A stretch of DNA of 64,000 bases from Helopsaltes ochotensis. Taxonomy: Eukaryota; Chordata; Aves; Passeriformes; Locustellidae. Below are positions 1-11,969 of this stretch, piece by piece. The notes beneath the pieces were generated by a model, which saw only the letters and a program-made list of their open reading frames with translations, did not search any database and was not told the origin of the DNA. Position 1 is the stretch's first letter; the number at the start of each line of letters is the position of its first letter. The stretch covers positions 459,597-523,596 of the forward strand of contig VXBM01000212.1 in the NCBI GenBank assembly GCA_013400155.1, in the 5' to 3' direction. A program made the translations under genes and the position numbers.

Positions 1-3000
1 CTTTGGGATTTTTTGTGACAACTTACTCATTGTTTCTATATTTAAATAATAATGAAATTGTAGAATGTCTTTCAGGTTACATTAATAGACTTCTTACTGA
101 TAAAAATTTTTAACTTAAATTAAACCAAATTTCAGTTTCACACAAGTAAATTTGCAACATATCCTTTTAGCTGTAAATTGATTTTTTAAAAAATTGGTAA
201 GAATAATCATGAAATAGTTTTTTAGCGAGACAGTTTCTATAACCCAAATCATAATTGTTTACTGTATATTTGCAGAAATTTCCTAATGGGTTTTATAAAG
301 CTGACTTCCAAGACTGTACCTCAAAATTAAGAAGGGTTGAACAGTCATCACATGCTTTAATACGACACCCAGAAGAGGGAAAAGCATCAGCACAATAATT
401 AAAATTAACTGGGATTAAACCAGTTCAACGGTCTAAACAATAGCATTATCAATCAAGCTTACCCACAAGATGTTTTAGTCTGCTGGGAATAAACAAATTT
501 TAAAGTTGTAAGACCTCACTGCAACATAAAGTCCAGGAGTACAAAAATCATTAAAAGACTAAGCAGTCTCTGTTCTATATATCCTGTGTCAGTGACAAGT
601 ACAATTGTAGGTCATTTTTTGGTTTCTTTTCATCAGAAGTGCAGCCTGTTTTAAGGAAAGATGAAAAGTATGTTGTTGCTCAGTATTACTGGTCAATATC
701 TTAGCAGAGAAAAGGAATAAAGCATGTGCTGAACAAGCACGAAATTTCATGGTAATAGAGAACTGAGAAAGAAGCACTGTATTCAGAATGGTAAAAAAAA
801 GGTAAGTAGGATTTATCAATATATGAGCAATGCACTAAGGAACCTTTTCTGGGTCTGACAATCCTCAGTCTTTCAGCATTACTGTTTAGAGACTCTGGGT
901 CTTTGAAAATTACAGTTATTTCTAATGAAAAAGAAATTATTTCTCTAGCTGAGAAACAGGCAAAAGAAAAACATACTTTACTTAACAAGCAAGGAGATGT
1001 GGTATTTCAGCAGATATTCAGAAGAGTAATTTGATATCCCGTGAGGAAAGGCATGTTAGATTCTAATTTCAAATTACCATCACTAATTATTATCACTAAG
1101 AACAATTTGCCATGAAAAGAATGGCTTATTATAGTGGAATTATATGATTCATGCATTAATATGTACACTATGTTGACCAAAACTTTTTTTTTTTAATTAA
1201 TGTCCACCTTAGATTTTGTTCTTTTTCAGTGTTATAAACAACCTGAGTCCTAAAGCTTCAATAGGTAGGGAAAAAGAAAGACTTCATTCTTAGCTTTGTA
1301 AAAGCAACAGCAGGTTGAATTGAGAGTTTGTGAAACTCCTAGATTGCTCCATTTCATTATGACAAGTAAAATAATCCAAGCAACAGACTCAATAAATAAA
1401 AATTTTATGTTTGGACTTGACATACATTGGACTGAGAGACACTCACTCTGATTATTTAACTCCTGTGATTCCCTGTTTTGCACAGTCTGCATGTGAGCTA
1501 CAGCCCCATAATCCTGAAACAACCATAGCACAAGGCAGATGCTGTGTGGTAAGTCCAGAAATGAATATCACAGAAATAGATGGTGGGAAAAAGAATCAGC
1601 CTTGGACTAAGGCACAAGAGAACTTCTTTTAGTGATAGTTTGTTTTTATTTCCGTTGTGAGAATACCTAAGTGTTCTTCGTCACCTATTTTTATTTATGA
1701 CCATGCAGGGGCACTGTGTAAGTGTAGCAGGTTTGGCAGAGCTACTACATGTGTGGATGTGCCATGCCAAGCCTGCTCCAGAAGAGGTCATTTGTGCATG
1801 GTACTTCTTTCCACCAGAGGATGCATGTGGAAGGAAAAAGGGTTTCATGACTGCCATAGCTTTCCAAATTCAATTAATTTATGCAGGAAATATCTTTCAC
1901 TTTGTGTCCAAACTGAAAATTTAATGGCACATTCCAAGTGTCCTTCCTTCTTCTAGGTTCAACATTTCCAAACTTTGCATCAGTTCCAAGAACCACAGCA
2001 CAAAGAACGTCTTGTAGACCTACAGAAAAATGACACAGCATAAATAACAGACTCTGGAATATGTCAATAATCATCTTCACAGAAACTATCACACAGGATA
2101 TGATAACATCAAGCTTAAGTTTGTTTACTGCCATACATTTCAACACGGTGCATTATTCTAGAATATTTAAATCAAACATGCAAGTCCCAAGTGATGGAAA
2201 GGAAGTATTTAAAAAACCCAAACAAACTACAAAACCAAAGCTCACATTCTAAAAACCTGAAAAAATAAAAATGACAAATCCAGATACAATTAAGCTGTAA
2301 TTTCTAATTGTGTCTACATTACTCATTTCCCCTCATAAGTCTTATTAATTTCAATGGTAATTTGTTTGGTTTAGGAAACTGTAGATACCGAATTATTTTG
2401 GGGCATATTCTGGATAATTGGATTAATATGGATTTGAAATCCTCTGTTACAAAGGTACTTAGGCTACTTATCCTGTAGCAGAAATATTGGTACCTGAATA
2501 AGCAATTGTAATTAGTATTTCAATTACAGTTTGTTCCCTGATTAATAACAGATTTTAAAGAAAAACGCGTTTCCTGAAAATGAAAGATCAGTGGTTCTTG
2601 TGGGAGAAAAAAGGAGAGAACTGCCTGCAGAGAGTCAGCATTACGTTTTCAGACAAGTCTTCACATCCTGCCATGCTAAATTTCTCATAAATTCATGACT
2701 GTCACTTCAATAGTTTGTCCCATGTTTTCCTGTAACACACCCCCAAAATAATGAGTACAGAGAACACAATTTATTCTAGAAGTCTTGATGAATATTATGT
2801 TAAAAGGTACATATTATCTCCAGGTACACCCAAATTTATTAAGTTGCAGTCTATAACCATAAGACTGCTTCATGGAACCTTTGTTTTATGGCAATAAAAA
2901 AAGACATTAGTGCTCTCTTACAAGAAATAAGAGAGATGGAGTCATTAGTATTTGTGAAGCAACCTAGTCAATACAGTGATTTAGTAACAAGTTTGCATAC

Positions 3001-6000
3001 ACTTTAATTATCAAGTTCACAGATATAATGCATTACCTGAAAACCAGAAGACATATTCCCTCCTAATATAGGTCTACTGAGAGCTATTTCCATGGATAAT
3101 TTGACACTAAATTCTCAGCTCCACTGACTATAACAAGCTGTCTAATTCACACAATTATTTTAAATTAATAGCTATCTGTTTCCAAAACAAAAAAAGGGCT
3201 GCAGGAATTTTCACTAGGACGATTTCCATCCAAGAAAACAAGAATAGGCATTTAGTGTCAACCCAACTGCCTGGATATTCATGCAATTCTGACAGACATG
3301 CAGGTGCTGAAGGGATGCCAGAAGATGTGCAGATCTTTGCTTCTGGAGGGAAATGGGAAGAGACCAGTTGTGTGAGAGAGATGAAAGAGAAGCTTAGGTA
3401 ATGTCTTAAAGCTCTAGGGAGACAGAGGCAAGCAAGGGAACATCTGAATAACTAGGGTTCTTCCTAAGATCAGGGATCACAATCTGAGACTAAGTTATGA
3501 ATAGGAGACATCCTTTTATTTGATCAGTGTTTGAAAAAGCTTTTGCTCTCTTAAATGTGTCCTTATTATGTTTTTATAGCCTGTTCTGATGACAAGGCCT
3601 GCAGATAGGTAGCAGTTTAGCTTTTACCTGATAGATGAGAAAATCCATGCTGAGAACAGTTCAGATAAGGGCAGAACAAGGTACCAGCTGCAAGGTCAGT
3701 TACTGAAATACTGAAAAAACGCAAGATACCATTGGATTTTACTGCATTGATTGGTAAAAAAAAAAAAAAAATCAGATTTTCAGTTTGATGGGAGTTATCA
3801 AACAGAGATACATAATTGCATTGCCATAATAACAAAGGAGACAATGAAAATTGAATAGTGTTACTTGTGTTTTTCAAACATTAAAAGTATTATTATTTAC
3901 AAAAAATAAAATTTCCTGGCTACTCTGGACACTTATAGACAAGTAGATAATAGAGTAAGCATACATATATTTAAATACTAATATGTACATAAAACTGGAA
4001 AAAATGCTTAAAATTCTTGTTTCTTGAGGAAGCAGAAGCTCCATCCTCCTTCTGGTTTGCTTTTTGTTCAGAATGCCTGTCTAGCATTCCAACAACAGTC
4101 AGTTGTACAAACTTTGACAACTCTATATTTAGTAATCCCAAGAACCACAAAAACATATCTATTCTAAATTAGAAAAGAAATTAATGCAGATTAACATTGT
4201 AAAATAATTTTAAAATTATAGATACTGTGATTGAAGCAGTGCTCAGTGTATTTTGTATGTTGCCTTACATTTAAACTGCATTTAAACTAAAACTATTTAA
4301 AACATATTTACTCTGTCTTTATATTTCTGTAATAATACATACATTATTTTTTTTGTTTTGGTTTTGTTTTTCTTTTTCTTTTTTAATGCACCACAATTAG
4401 CAAAGTCTCATTAAAATAAACAAGAGCCGACACCTATGATCTGAGTATGTTATAGTGTCATTTCATGCTGGATGCAAAATTAAGGCAAATATTTGCACTG
4501 CCATATTCTATTATTATTCTCAGAGTTCTGCAAGTCCACACACAACTACAGAAAGATAAGAGGTATGAAAGTCAGCACTTAACAAAGGATTTACATTGTA
4601 AAGCACCAGATTCTCCAACCTCAACATACCAATACGCAAAAAAGACTGTGTCTTGTCTGTGTGACCATTGTGAGACTTCTGCCAAGGTTTTTGAAGCACA
4701 TGGAAGAAGTCACATGTCACAGTACTCCTGTACCGCACCAAATTTCCTGCACTCAGCCGCTCCCCTGCGTTCTTTAATGAGAGTCAGCTCAACCACGGAC
4801 ACCCATCTTTGGACTGGCAACATTCAGGTCTGCATGTGTCATTTAAGACTCTGAGCAGGTTTTGGTTGGTACTTTCACAATGCGGGGGTGCAGGGTGAAG
4901 TCAATTTTCTGCGGGGAGCAAAGTCAGTAAGATGCTGTGAACGGGGAGCTGCAGGCACTAGGGCTTTGCTGAGGGCAAACCTACCTAGGCTGCTGTGACA
5001 GACCAGTTTTTCATGCAGTATTTTAAAGATGAGAAGGGCATTTAGCTCATTATTCATACCAAAAGCATAAATTTAGTCTTGTGATATTAAGTTTCAGCAC
5101 TTATTTACAGCTTCAAGTTGTGGCATCATAGAATTGGCTATATTGAGACAAGGCAATCCATACAATGTGCTGAAGTGTTGGCAACTTTTGATCTTTTTTA
5201 TGCTATACCATGGTCATGGAAAGTTTTCTAGCATTGATAACTCCTGAATTTCTTCTACACTGTGTCAATTTGTCTATTCTAGAGTATCACAAAAAAAAAA
5301 AAGAGGAGGAAATTAGTACTGCCATAACACTATCAATGCAGCCAAAATCTAATTTCCTATATTTCTTTTTCAAGTGAAAGCACACAAAAATACACCACAC
5401 TAAATCCAGCATGAGGAATTTTCAAAGACATTCTGACCATCAAAAGAATCCCTTTACCTGACTACTTTTATTTATATCTACATCTTCTTGAAAAATGTCC
5501 CTTTCTACTTCCTGCCAACTTCATTCTAAGCACTCGTCCGGGATCTGGTAAAAGAAAGCATTCTAAGTTCTAAATTAAACTTGCTCTGTAGCTGTTCATG
5601 AATATCTAAGAAATGCTTGCCTGCATGTTTAATGATGTCACGTCTTCCAATTCACTATGTCATACTTACATCTCTCAGTGATAAGGTGTGTACTGAACAT
5701 TTTCTAGTTCAGTAATGCAAACGAAGCTTAAACTATCCGCAGATGAACAGACTCTGAGGTGAGCCCAGGGTAGAAACCATTCCTATGAAATTTCTAAAGG
5801 AGTCATTTGTATGCTCCAGTGCTGGAGTTAGGTGTCAGAATAGAATTATTTTGTAAAGGATTTCTGCTATCTAGGTTGAACTATACTGAACACTTCAAGG
5901 CACCTCTAATACCTGAAAACTATAGATAAACCATTTCACTGATTATATGTTTGTTCTGCAGCACCTGCAAGATATAAATAAGGACTGTTCAAAATCCCTA

Positions 6001-7680
6001 TCTAAATTATTGGATGTAAAATTGATTTCAGCTAAAGAAATTTCCCTCTTTTGTTCTGTCAAGGTTGCTATTATTTCTTTGTGAGATTTTTTCTTTTGAA
6101 GCTGAAGGAAAACCAAGAAGTGTCAGCACAAATACCAAATATTTCCACTAGGTTTGATTTCTCTAGTGCTTCATCATAGTAACCATTTTCTTTCTGCCCT
6201 CATTTGCACCCCTTGATATGAATGACCCTCCCCACTGCTTTACTGCTCCTGAGAACATTGTATTGTTGCTCTAATTTAGCTGCTGTCTTCTATTCTCACT
6301 GGAGAGGTGATCACAGCAGACCAACTGAAAGGTTTTTGGAAACTATCACAAGCAAAACAAGGGAGTAGGCAATCATCCCAAATCTCACATATCTTGTATT
6401 TGCCTGGGCATTGTTCTTCTTTCAAACTTCTGCACAAATAGAAAAGTTTTCTTGTGGACATCACATTCATTTTGAGCCAGTCCCCAAACTGAGGCTGTTA
6501 GAAAAATACAGGTTTCAAGCCTTCATAATGTAGGGGTGAAGGCTGCCAGTGCACTCCTACATTCATCATATATGGGGGCTGCTTGCTGAGTTGGCTGCTT
6601 TCCTTCCCAGGGAAAAAAATAGATTATGGAATATGAACCCTCTCTTATGTCTTTAAAAAAACAAACGGTACGCAACAACACTGCAAAATTATGCAAATTA
6701 CCTTGTCACACATACTGTCTGATCACTGACAGTTCGAGAGAGACTGGAAATTGCCAAAAGATTTCTAGCTCTAGGCAGACAATGCCATTAGAGTATGGCT
6801 TAGAGCCATAAGACTCTGATAAGAACTCACTTTCTTTAGACTACCACTTCCACAGACTGTTATTTCAAATAGATGCTCTCAGATTTTTGGGCTTTATTGG
6901 TTTTGGTTTGTGTTTCTTTTGTTGTTGTTGTTGTTTTGTCTACATATGGTATGCAGTGTTTAGACCTGTAGGCAATGACATGGAAAAGCAAACTAAATTC
7001 ACTAGAAGCAATGTACCATTAAAATTTTCAGACTGAGCTGCAGGTCATGGCACAGATGGGCTGCCAAATATTTGTCACAACATGCAGTCCGTCACCAGCA
7101 TGTATTTCAGGCAGAATTGTTAGTGAATCAAAATAACCAGACAAGCTACTATTTCAGAGAGCTGAATTAAATAATATTAATTCCCTTCAGGTAGGGGATA
7201 TAAGCTCAGGGTAACCTCATTCTTGTTGTTTACAACGAATTCCATGGTTTTCAACTTAAATTGATCCCTTTTATTTCAGCCTCTTCATGTTTTCCAAAGA
7301 GTGGGGGTATGTGTATTTCATAACTTTAAGGAAAATGAGACATATTGAAATATTACATAATAGAATCAATCACATCATAGTTACGATTCTACAGAGACCT
7401 AATTTTCACAATTTTACTTTGACTTCCTCTTTACTGTGCTGGGAAGACAGGTCTGTAAGTGCAGGGAAGACTATACCAGTGGGTCTCAATCTGTGTGTTG
7501 GGCAGCAGTAGAAAAAAGAAGTCTTCCTGGGCAAAAAAAGTTTTCTGTAGAATGTTCTCTAGTGATATTTCACAGCAACACAATATTTGGGAAAAGATGC
7601 TGCAAAAATTGTGCTCATAATTAAATTTATTGAAGACATGAATATTTTTCACACAATCCCAGTTTGGAAGTTTTTGTGGA
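1..7680. other. AT-rich non-coding DNA, no gene recognised
   Basis: I see no exon, RNA gene or recognisable transposon here. Open frames are all under 130 codons, lie on both strands, overlap each other and show no domain. The longest, 4465-4854 on the plus strand, has no recognisable motif and sits in a locally GC-richer patch (about 4640-5000) that may deserve a conservation check. Low-complexity pieces include an A-run near 3756-3771, a T/G-rich run at 4348-4385 and an A-run near 5290. The stretch reads as intergenic or intronic vertebrate DNA. Confidence 0.6.
6890..6938. repeat. GT-rich low-complexity tract with (GTT)n
   Basis: A T/G-rich run that includes about five uninterrupted GTT units at 6921-6934. 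It resembles, on the opposite strand, the A/C-rich tracts found elsewhere in the window. Confidence 0.75.
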
Positions 7681-7683
7681 CTA

Positions 7684-7745
7684 AATAAATCTATATATCT
7701 ATGATCTATAACTATATCTATACCATCTCTATCTATCTCTACCTA
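7684..7745. repeat. Degenerate TATC-type microsatellite
   Basis: Repeated tctat and ctatat words run through this stretch with many interruptions, consistent with an old tetranucleotide (TATC/TAGA) microsatellite. It lies about 55 bp upstream of a CR1 fragment. Confidence 0.65.
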
Positions 7746-7797
7746 AATAAAAGCAATCACTCTTATACTGTAATGTAAGATTTAGCATCTCAGGTAG

Positions 7798-8556
7798 GAT
7801 CCAACTTTCAGGCTGGGTCAATGGGCCAAGGACAGTGGTATCAGGCTCATCGAGGCCAAGTGCCAGGTATTGGACTTGGGTCACAATAACACTAGGGCTG
7901 GGGGTGGAGTCTTTGGAAAGTGCCCAGCAGAAAAGGACCTGGTGGTGCTGGTGACAGCAGCAGAACATGAGCCAGTGTGTGCCCAGGTGGCCAAGGAGGC
8001 CGATGGCACCCTGGCCTGTATCAGCAACAGTGTGGCCAGCAGGACCAGGGCAGTGACTGTCCCCCTGTACTGGCACTGGTGAGGCTGCACCTCCAATCCT
8101 GTGCCCAGTTCTGGGCCTCTCACAATGAGAAAGACATTGAAGGGCTGGAGCATGGGGAAGGATCTAGAGAGAAAGCCTTGTAAGGAACAGCTGAAGGAGT
8201 TGAAGTTGCTTAGCCTGTAGAAAAGGAAACTTGGGGGAGACCTTATCACTCTCTACAGCTGCCTGAAAGGAGGTAGGAGCCTGGTGGGGATTGATCTCCC
8301 AGGTAGCTAGTGACAGAATGAGAGGACATGGCCTCAAACTGTATCAGGTTAGACATTATGAAGAATTTCTTCACAGAAAGGGTTGTCAAGCATTGGAATG
8401 GGCTGCCCAGGGAGATGGTGGAGTCACCATCCTTGGAGGTGTTCAAGGAAAGACAGGGTGTGTCTTTAGTGTTGCGGTCATTACCAAGGTCGTTATGGGT
8501 CAAAGCTTGGATTCAATGCCCTTGGAAGATTTTACAGTCTAAATGATTCTGTGAAA
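7798..8556 (+). mobile_element. CR1 LINE, 3' end of ORF2 plus 3' tail
   Basis: CR1 is the dominant non-LTR retrotransposon of birds; most copies are 5'-truncated dead fragments like this one. The plus strand carries the conserved terminal part of ORF2. Frame words recognisable as CR1 are AEKDLVVLV and CAQVAKEADG near 7925-8000, NSVASRTRAV near 8030-8050, and KNFFTERVVKHWNGLPRE near 8360-8415, followed by ESPSLEVFK. These lie in different frames, so small indels have broken the reading frame. The 3' end, around 8510-8556, has the typical run into degenerate tail repeats (atgattctgtg). Base composition is clearly more GC-rich than the flanks. The short open frames inside are remnants, not genes. 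Confidence 0.92.
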
Positions 8557-10712
8557 TCAGATTTGTGTTCAATAGGACAAAATAAAGCAAAATATAACAA
8601 AGCAAAACTGCTGATTCCATTAAGTTAAGTTACTGCATGAAAGTATGCAGAAAACCCATTTGTCAATTTGAAGGCAACAGTATTACATTGAACACACAAA
8701 AATGCCTGAATGAAAATCTAAGCTGTGATCTATAGGCAGAAGTAATGAAAAGAAAACAAAATAATGAAGCAATTGAACCTGAAAACCTGATTCACATTTT
8801 CATCATGGTGAAATGTTATTTTCTTTGCTGAAAGAGGTATGTCTATATTGATGATTGAGACAGAGTTCTGCAGAAGCTACATTTTTAGACTATTTTCTGC
8901 TGCTAGTCCTCTATTACTGCTATCATCTTTGTTTAATCATTAGGTAGAGTAAAAAAATGTTAGTTTCAGTAAGAGATAATGCATAGGTTCTTCTGCTGAC
9001 AAAGCTGAAGTGTTTCTGGTTTTCAGCTGTATCTTGCTGTGACAGGCAGTTTTAAGGCAAGGTGATTTGCTCTGCTGGCTCTGCTTTTTATATCATATTT
9101 TTTTACAACACAAGAAAGAAACTTACCTGGATAGCCTGACTAAAGTGTTCCCTAGTGTCTTCAGCCTAAACTAAAGCTGGGAAACTAAATTTAACTAATC
9201 TCTCAACTTTTCATTTTAAATAGCAAAACCTAACTGAACTTGTGTTTAGTTGCACACAAATTTCAAAAGGTGAAAATCTTCTCAGTTTCCACTACAATGA
9301 AAGTTTGCAGCTGCTGGTGGGACAGTGCCTGTGACACAAAGGGCTGCAGGCCCAACCTGTGAGAAGGGATGAGCTGCGGCACCTGCTGGCAGAGAGACTC
9401 CTTCTCTGATCCCGCAGGAGAGTGACACTTGGCAGTTTCACCAGGATTGGAAGACTCCATTTACCTATTTGAACCAAACACTGCTTCACAAGCTTTTCCT
9501 TTTCCCTATCTCATTTATTTTATTGCTTCCGTGTTCCCCCCCCAATTCACTTTTCTTCACACTGCCTTATGTCTCTGCTACACTTTGGCATGGACAGAGC
9601 CATGGGCTGCCTGTGCAGCAGTTTCAAAATGATGCCCTGGTATTTCTCACAGCACTGATGAGCAAATCTGTCTGCAAAGGAAAGGGAGAAAGTCCTTTGC
9701 AGGGATGCACCACACCAAAAGCAAGATCAGGGCTAAAAGGGCTGCTTTTCTGGCTGGTAGCACAGGGAGCAGTTGCCAGAAGCACACACAGCGGACTGTG
9801 GGCTGTTCAGCTCAGCAAGAACCACACAGGACACTCGATGAGGAGAAGGACCCAAAAGAGAGCCTTTTGTTTATTCTTTCTTTCTTAAGTAGACCGCAGG
9901 TCCATGCCAGGGATTGGATGAGAAGGTGAACACCTCTCATCTCCACTGGCCCAGCTGACGGTCAGTCAGTACAATTTGCATCCAAAGGCATGTGATATTT
10001 ACCAATCCATTTCCTAAACAAACCTTATCTTACAGATACACCAGCGTGAGAACGGCAAAGCACTACCTAAACATTGAGGATTCTGACTCCATTCTAAAAG
10101 CTAAGAAACACATCAGAAAGGCTGCAAAAATCAGGGCAACATTGGACACTTTTACCCACACTTGCCTTGATTCGACTTGCTGTTATTTAGCTCAGTTTCG
10201 TTCCTCCATGCCCCCTGCTGTTCTCCTCACTGCTCTCCCCAAAACTGGCCTCAGACAAATCCATAATAACAGTAAGAGGGTGGATTTCACTGTCACAGCT
10301 TATGGCACTACATTGTTTTCCTCATATTACTAACGTAAGAAAAAGTGAGAATCAGGTAGTAACTGGTAGTATATAAGATTTAGATTCAGTTTATGACTTA
10401 GACATGACTCAGGCCACACAAAATAAGGCATTAGATAAAAATAAGCAAAATCTTGTTGCAAAATATAGATGCTGCACTGCAATTGAGCTTTTCTAAAAGA
10501 ACCTATAAATCTCAGGGGCCCTGTGCTTGCCTGTAACTGTTGCAGTACATTTATCATTGTTACGTAACCCTAAAAGGTTTCATTGGCTCTATTTTCACTG
10601 GCATGAACATTTTAAATGAAAATTAATACATTCATATGTAGATCAGTTCACTTTATGTAGCTACCTGGTGGGTAATTCCCAGATGGGGATTTCTTTTTCT
10701 CTACATTGGCTT

Positions 10713-10744
<32 letters not shown>

Positions 10745-11286
10745 AATATCTCAAAAATAGCATGTGGGTTATATAACTAATAAATGAAACCAGAGACAAA
10801 TCCTAGCCTTAGGCGCCACGTAGAAGAGATGGTAACTGTCAGCCTTGACTCCCCGGTTGTCATATTCTGAATGGGATGTTAAGTCCTCAACAATACACAA
10901 GCTTGGAAATGTCACCGATATGGATGAGTCAGGGCTATTATCCTGATCCACAATAAAAATATCTCTGTGGTAGCCAAGTATTTTATCTGTACAAATTAAT
11001 GTATGCATTTAAATATGCCACTGTAAATCTCTGCTAAGGTGCTCTGTAGCAATTAGCTAAGGGCTGCTGCTCAGTCATTTTGTTCTAACTGTACAGAAAC
11101 TTCAGAAAGAAAGATTGCTTGGCCACAAGGAGACCTCCTGCTGCCACTACCAGCTTAGGAAGTACTCCCAGGGTTGTTTCTCTGCTACAGAACAATTTCT
11201 TTCTACTGTCCTCATTTGCTTTTATTTTGGATCCCTAAGTTGCTCATCTCAGGGTGAAATTTAGAGAAAGTTCTCTGTATACAATG
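8557..11286. other. Non-coding DNA, no gene recognised
   Basis: Mostly AT-rich. A GC-richer patch at about 9290-9900 contains overlapping frames on both strands, the longest 139 codons at 9469-9888 on the plus strand. That frame begins with a hydrophobic leucine/phenylalanine-rich run that mimics a signal peptide, but I see no domain, splice context or promoter and consider it chance. A polypyrimidine run at 10711-10744 ends in about 18 T. Confidence 0.55.
10711..10744. repeat. Polypyrimidine / poly-T tract
   Basis: A T-rich pyrimidine run ending in about 18 uninterrupted T residues. Either low-complexity sequence or the poly-A tail of a minus-strand retroposed sequence; no retroposed body is recognised next to it. 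Confidence 0.7.
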
Positions 11287-11309
11287 ATAATAATAATAAT
11301 AATAATAAT
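11287..11309. repeat. (AAT)n microsatellite
   Basis: Almost eight perfect trinucleotide AAT/ATA units in a row. Likely length-polymorphic. Confidence 0.9.
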
Positions 11310-11447
11310 GTGATCAGGGTAGAAAACATTGGGGGTTTTTGGTGGATGAGCTCTGAATATTATGTAGGTATCCTTCAGCCTTGGAAAATTAAGGAGAATT
11401 TAAGATTTTTCTGAAGGAAAATAGGATTGAGGCAAAAAACTACTGAG

Positions 11448-11969
11448 GATCACTGAATCACAGAACTAGTTAGGCTGGAAAAGATCATCAAGTCCAACCT
11501 ATAAGATCAACCAACTTTGAGATCATCAAGTCCAACTTGTGACCTAACACCACCTTGTCAATTTGACCACAGTGTCAAGTGCCATATATTATCTTTTCTT
11601 AAACACCTCCAGGGGTGGTGACTCCATCACCTTCCTTGGCAGCCCATTCCAATGCTCAGACACTCTTTCTATGAAGAACTTCTTCCTAATGGCCAACACA
11701 AACCTCTCCTGGTGCAGCTTAAGATAGTGTCTTCTTGTCCTTTTGCTAGTCCCCTGGGAGAAGAGACCAACCCTGACTCTGGCTACCCCATGGCTCATCT
11801 CTGAAGAGCCTGATTTCATCCCACTTTGAACCAGGTTTAAAACCTTCTCAATCAGCCCTGCCAGCTTGTGGGCTGGAACCCTTCTGCCCTTGCTAGACAG
11901 ATGAAGCCTATCTGACTCTGCTTCATCTGCTAGACAGATGAAGCCTATCTGCACCGCCTGCACTTTCAT
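11448..11969 (-). mobile_element. CR1 LINE remnant, minus strand, possibly chimeric
   Basis: The left end (11448-11500) is the reverse complement of a CR1 3' end: degenerate gaatca-type tail units, then the conserved ggaaaagat and catcaagtccaacc words. Reading the minus strand, 11589-11969 is a single open frame of 126 codons. Its C-terminal half has the CR1 ORF2 terminal words LFSQGTS, IRKKFFIERV, EHWNGLPRKV and ESPPLEVFKKR. The N-terminal third (with AHKLAGLIEKVLNLVQSG) is not the sequence that normally precedes this part of ORF2 as I know it. That suggests an internal deletion or a junction with another repeat near 11780. A 37-bp-period duplication lies at its right end. The open frame is probably an accident of a young insertion, not a gene. 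Confidence 0.82.
11892..11951. repeat. Short tandem duplication, period 37 bp
   Basis: A 23-bp unit beginning gctagacagatg occurs exactly at 11892-11914 and again at 11929-11951, within the right end of the minus-strand CR1-like element. The exact identity suggests a recent local slippage or a duplication present in the source element. Confidence 0.9.

Noticed and set aside
4465..4854. 129-codon frame with scattered Cys and His resembling a zinc finger
   Set aside because: The spacing of CDHCETSAKVFEAHGRSH does not match a C2H2 finger, which needs a CxxC, about 12 residues, then HxxxH with hydrophobic anchors.
9469..9888. 139-codon frame with a signal-peptide-like start
   Set aside because: No domain, splice or promoter context, and competing frames on both strands. 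The hydrophobic start comes from a T-rich stretch.
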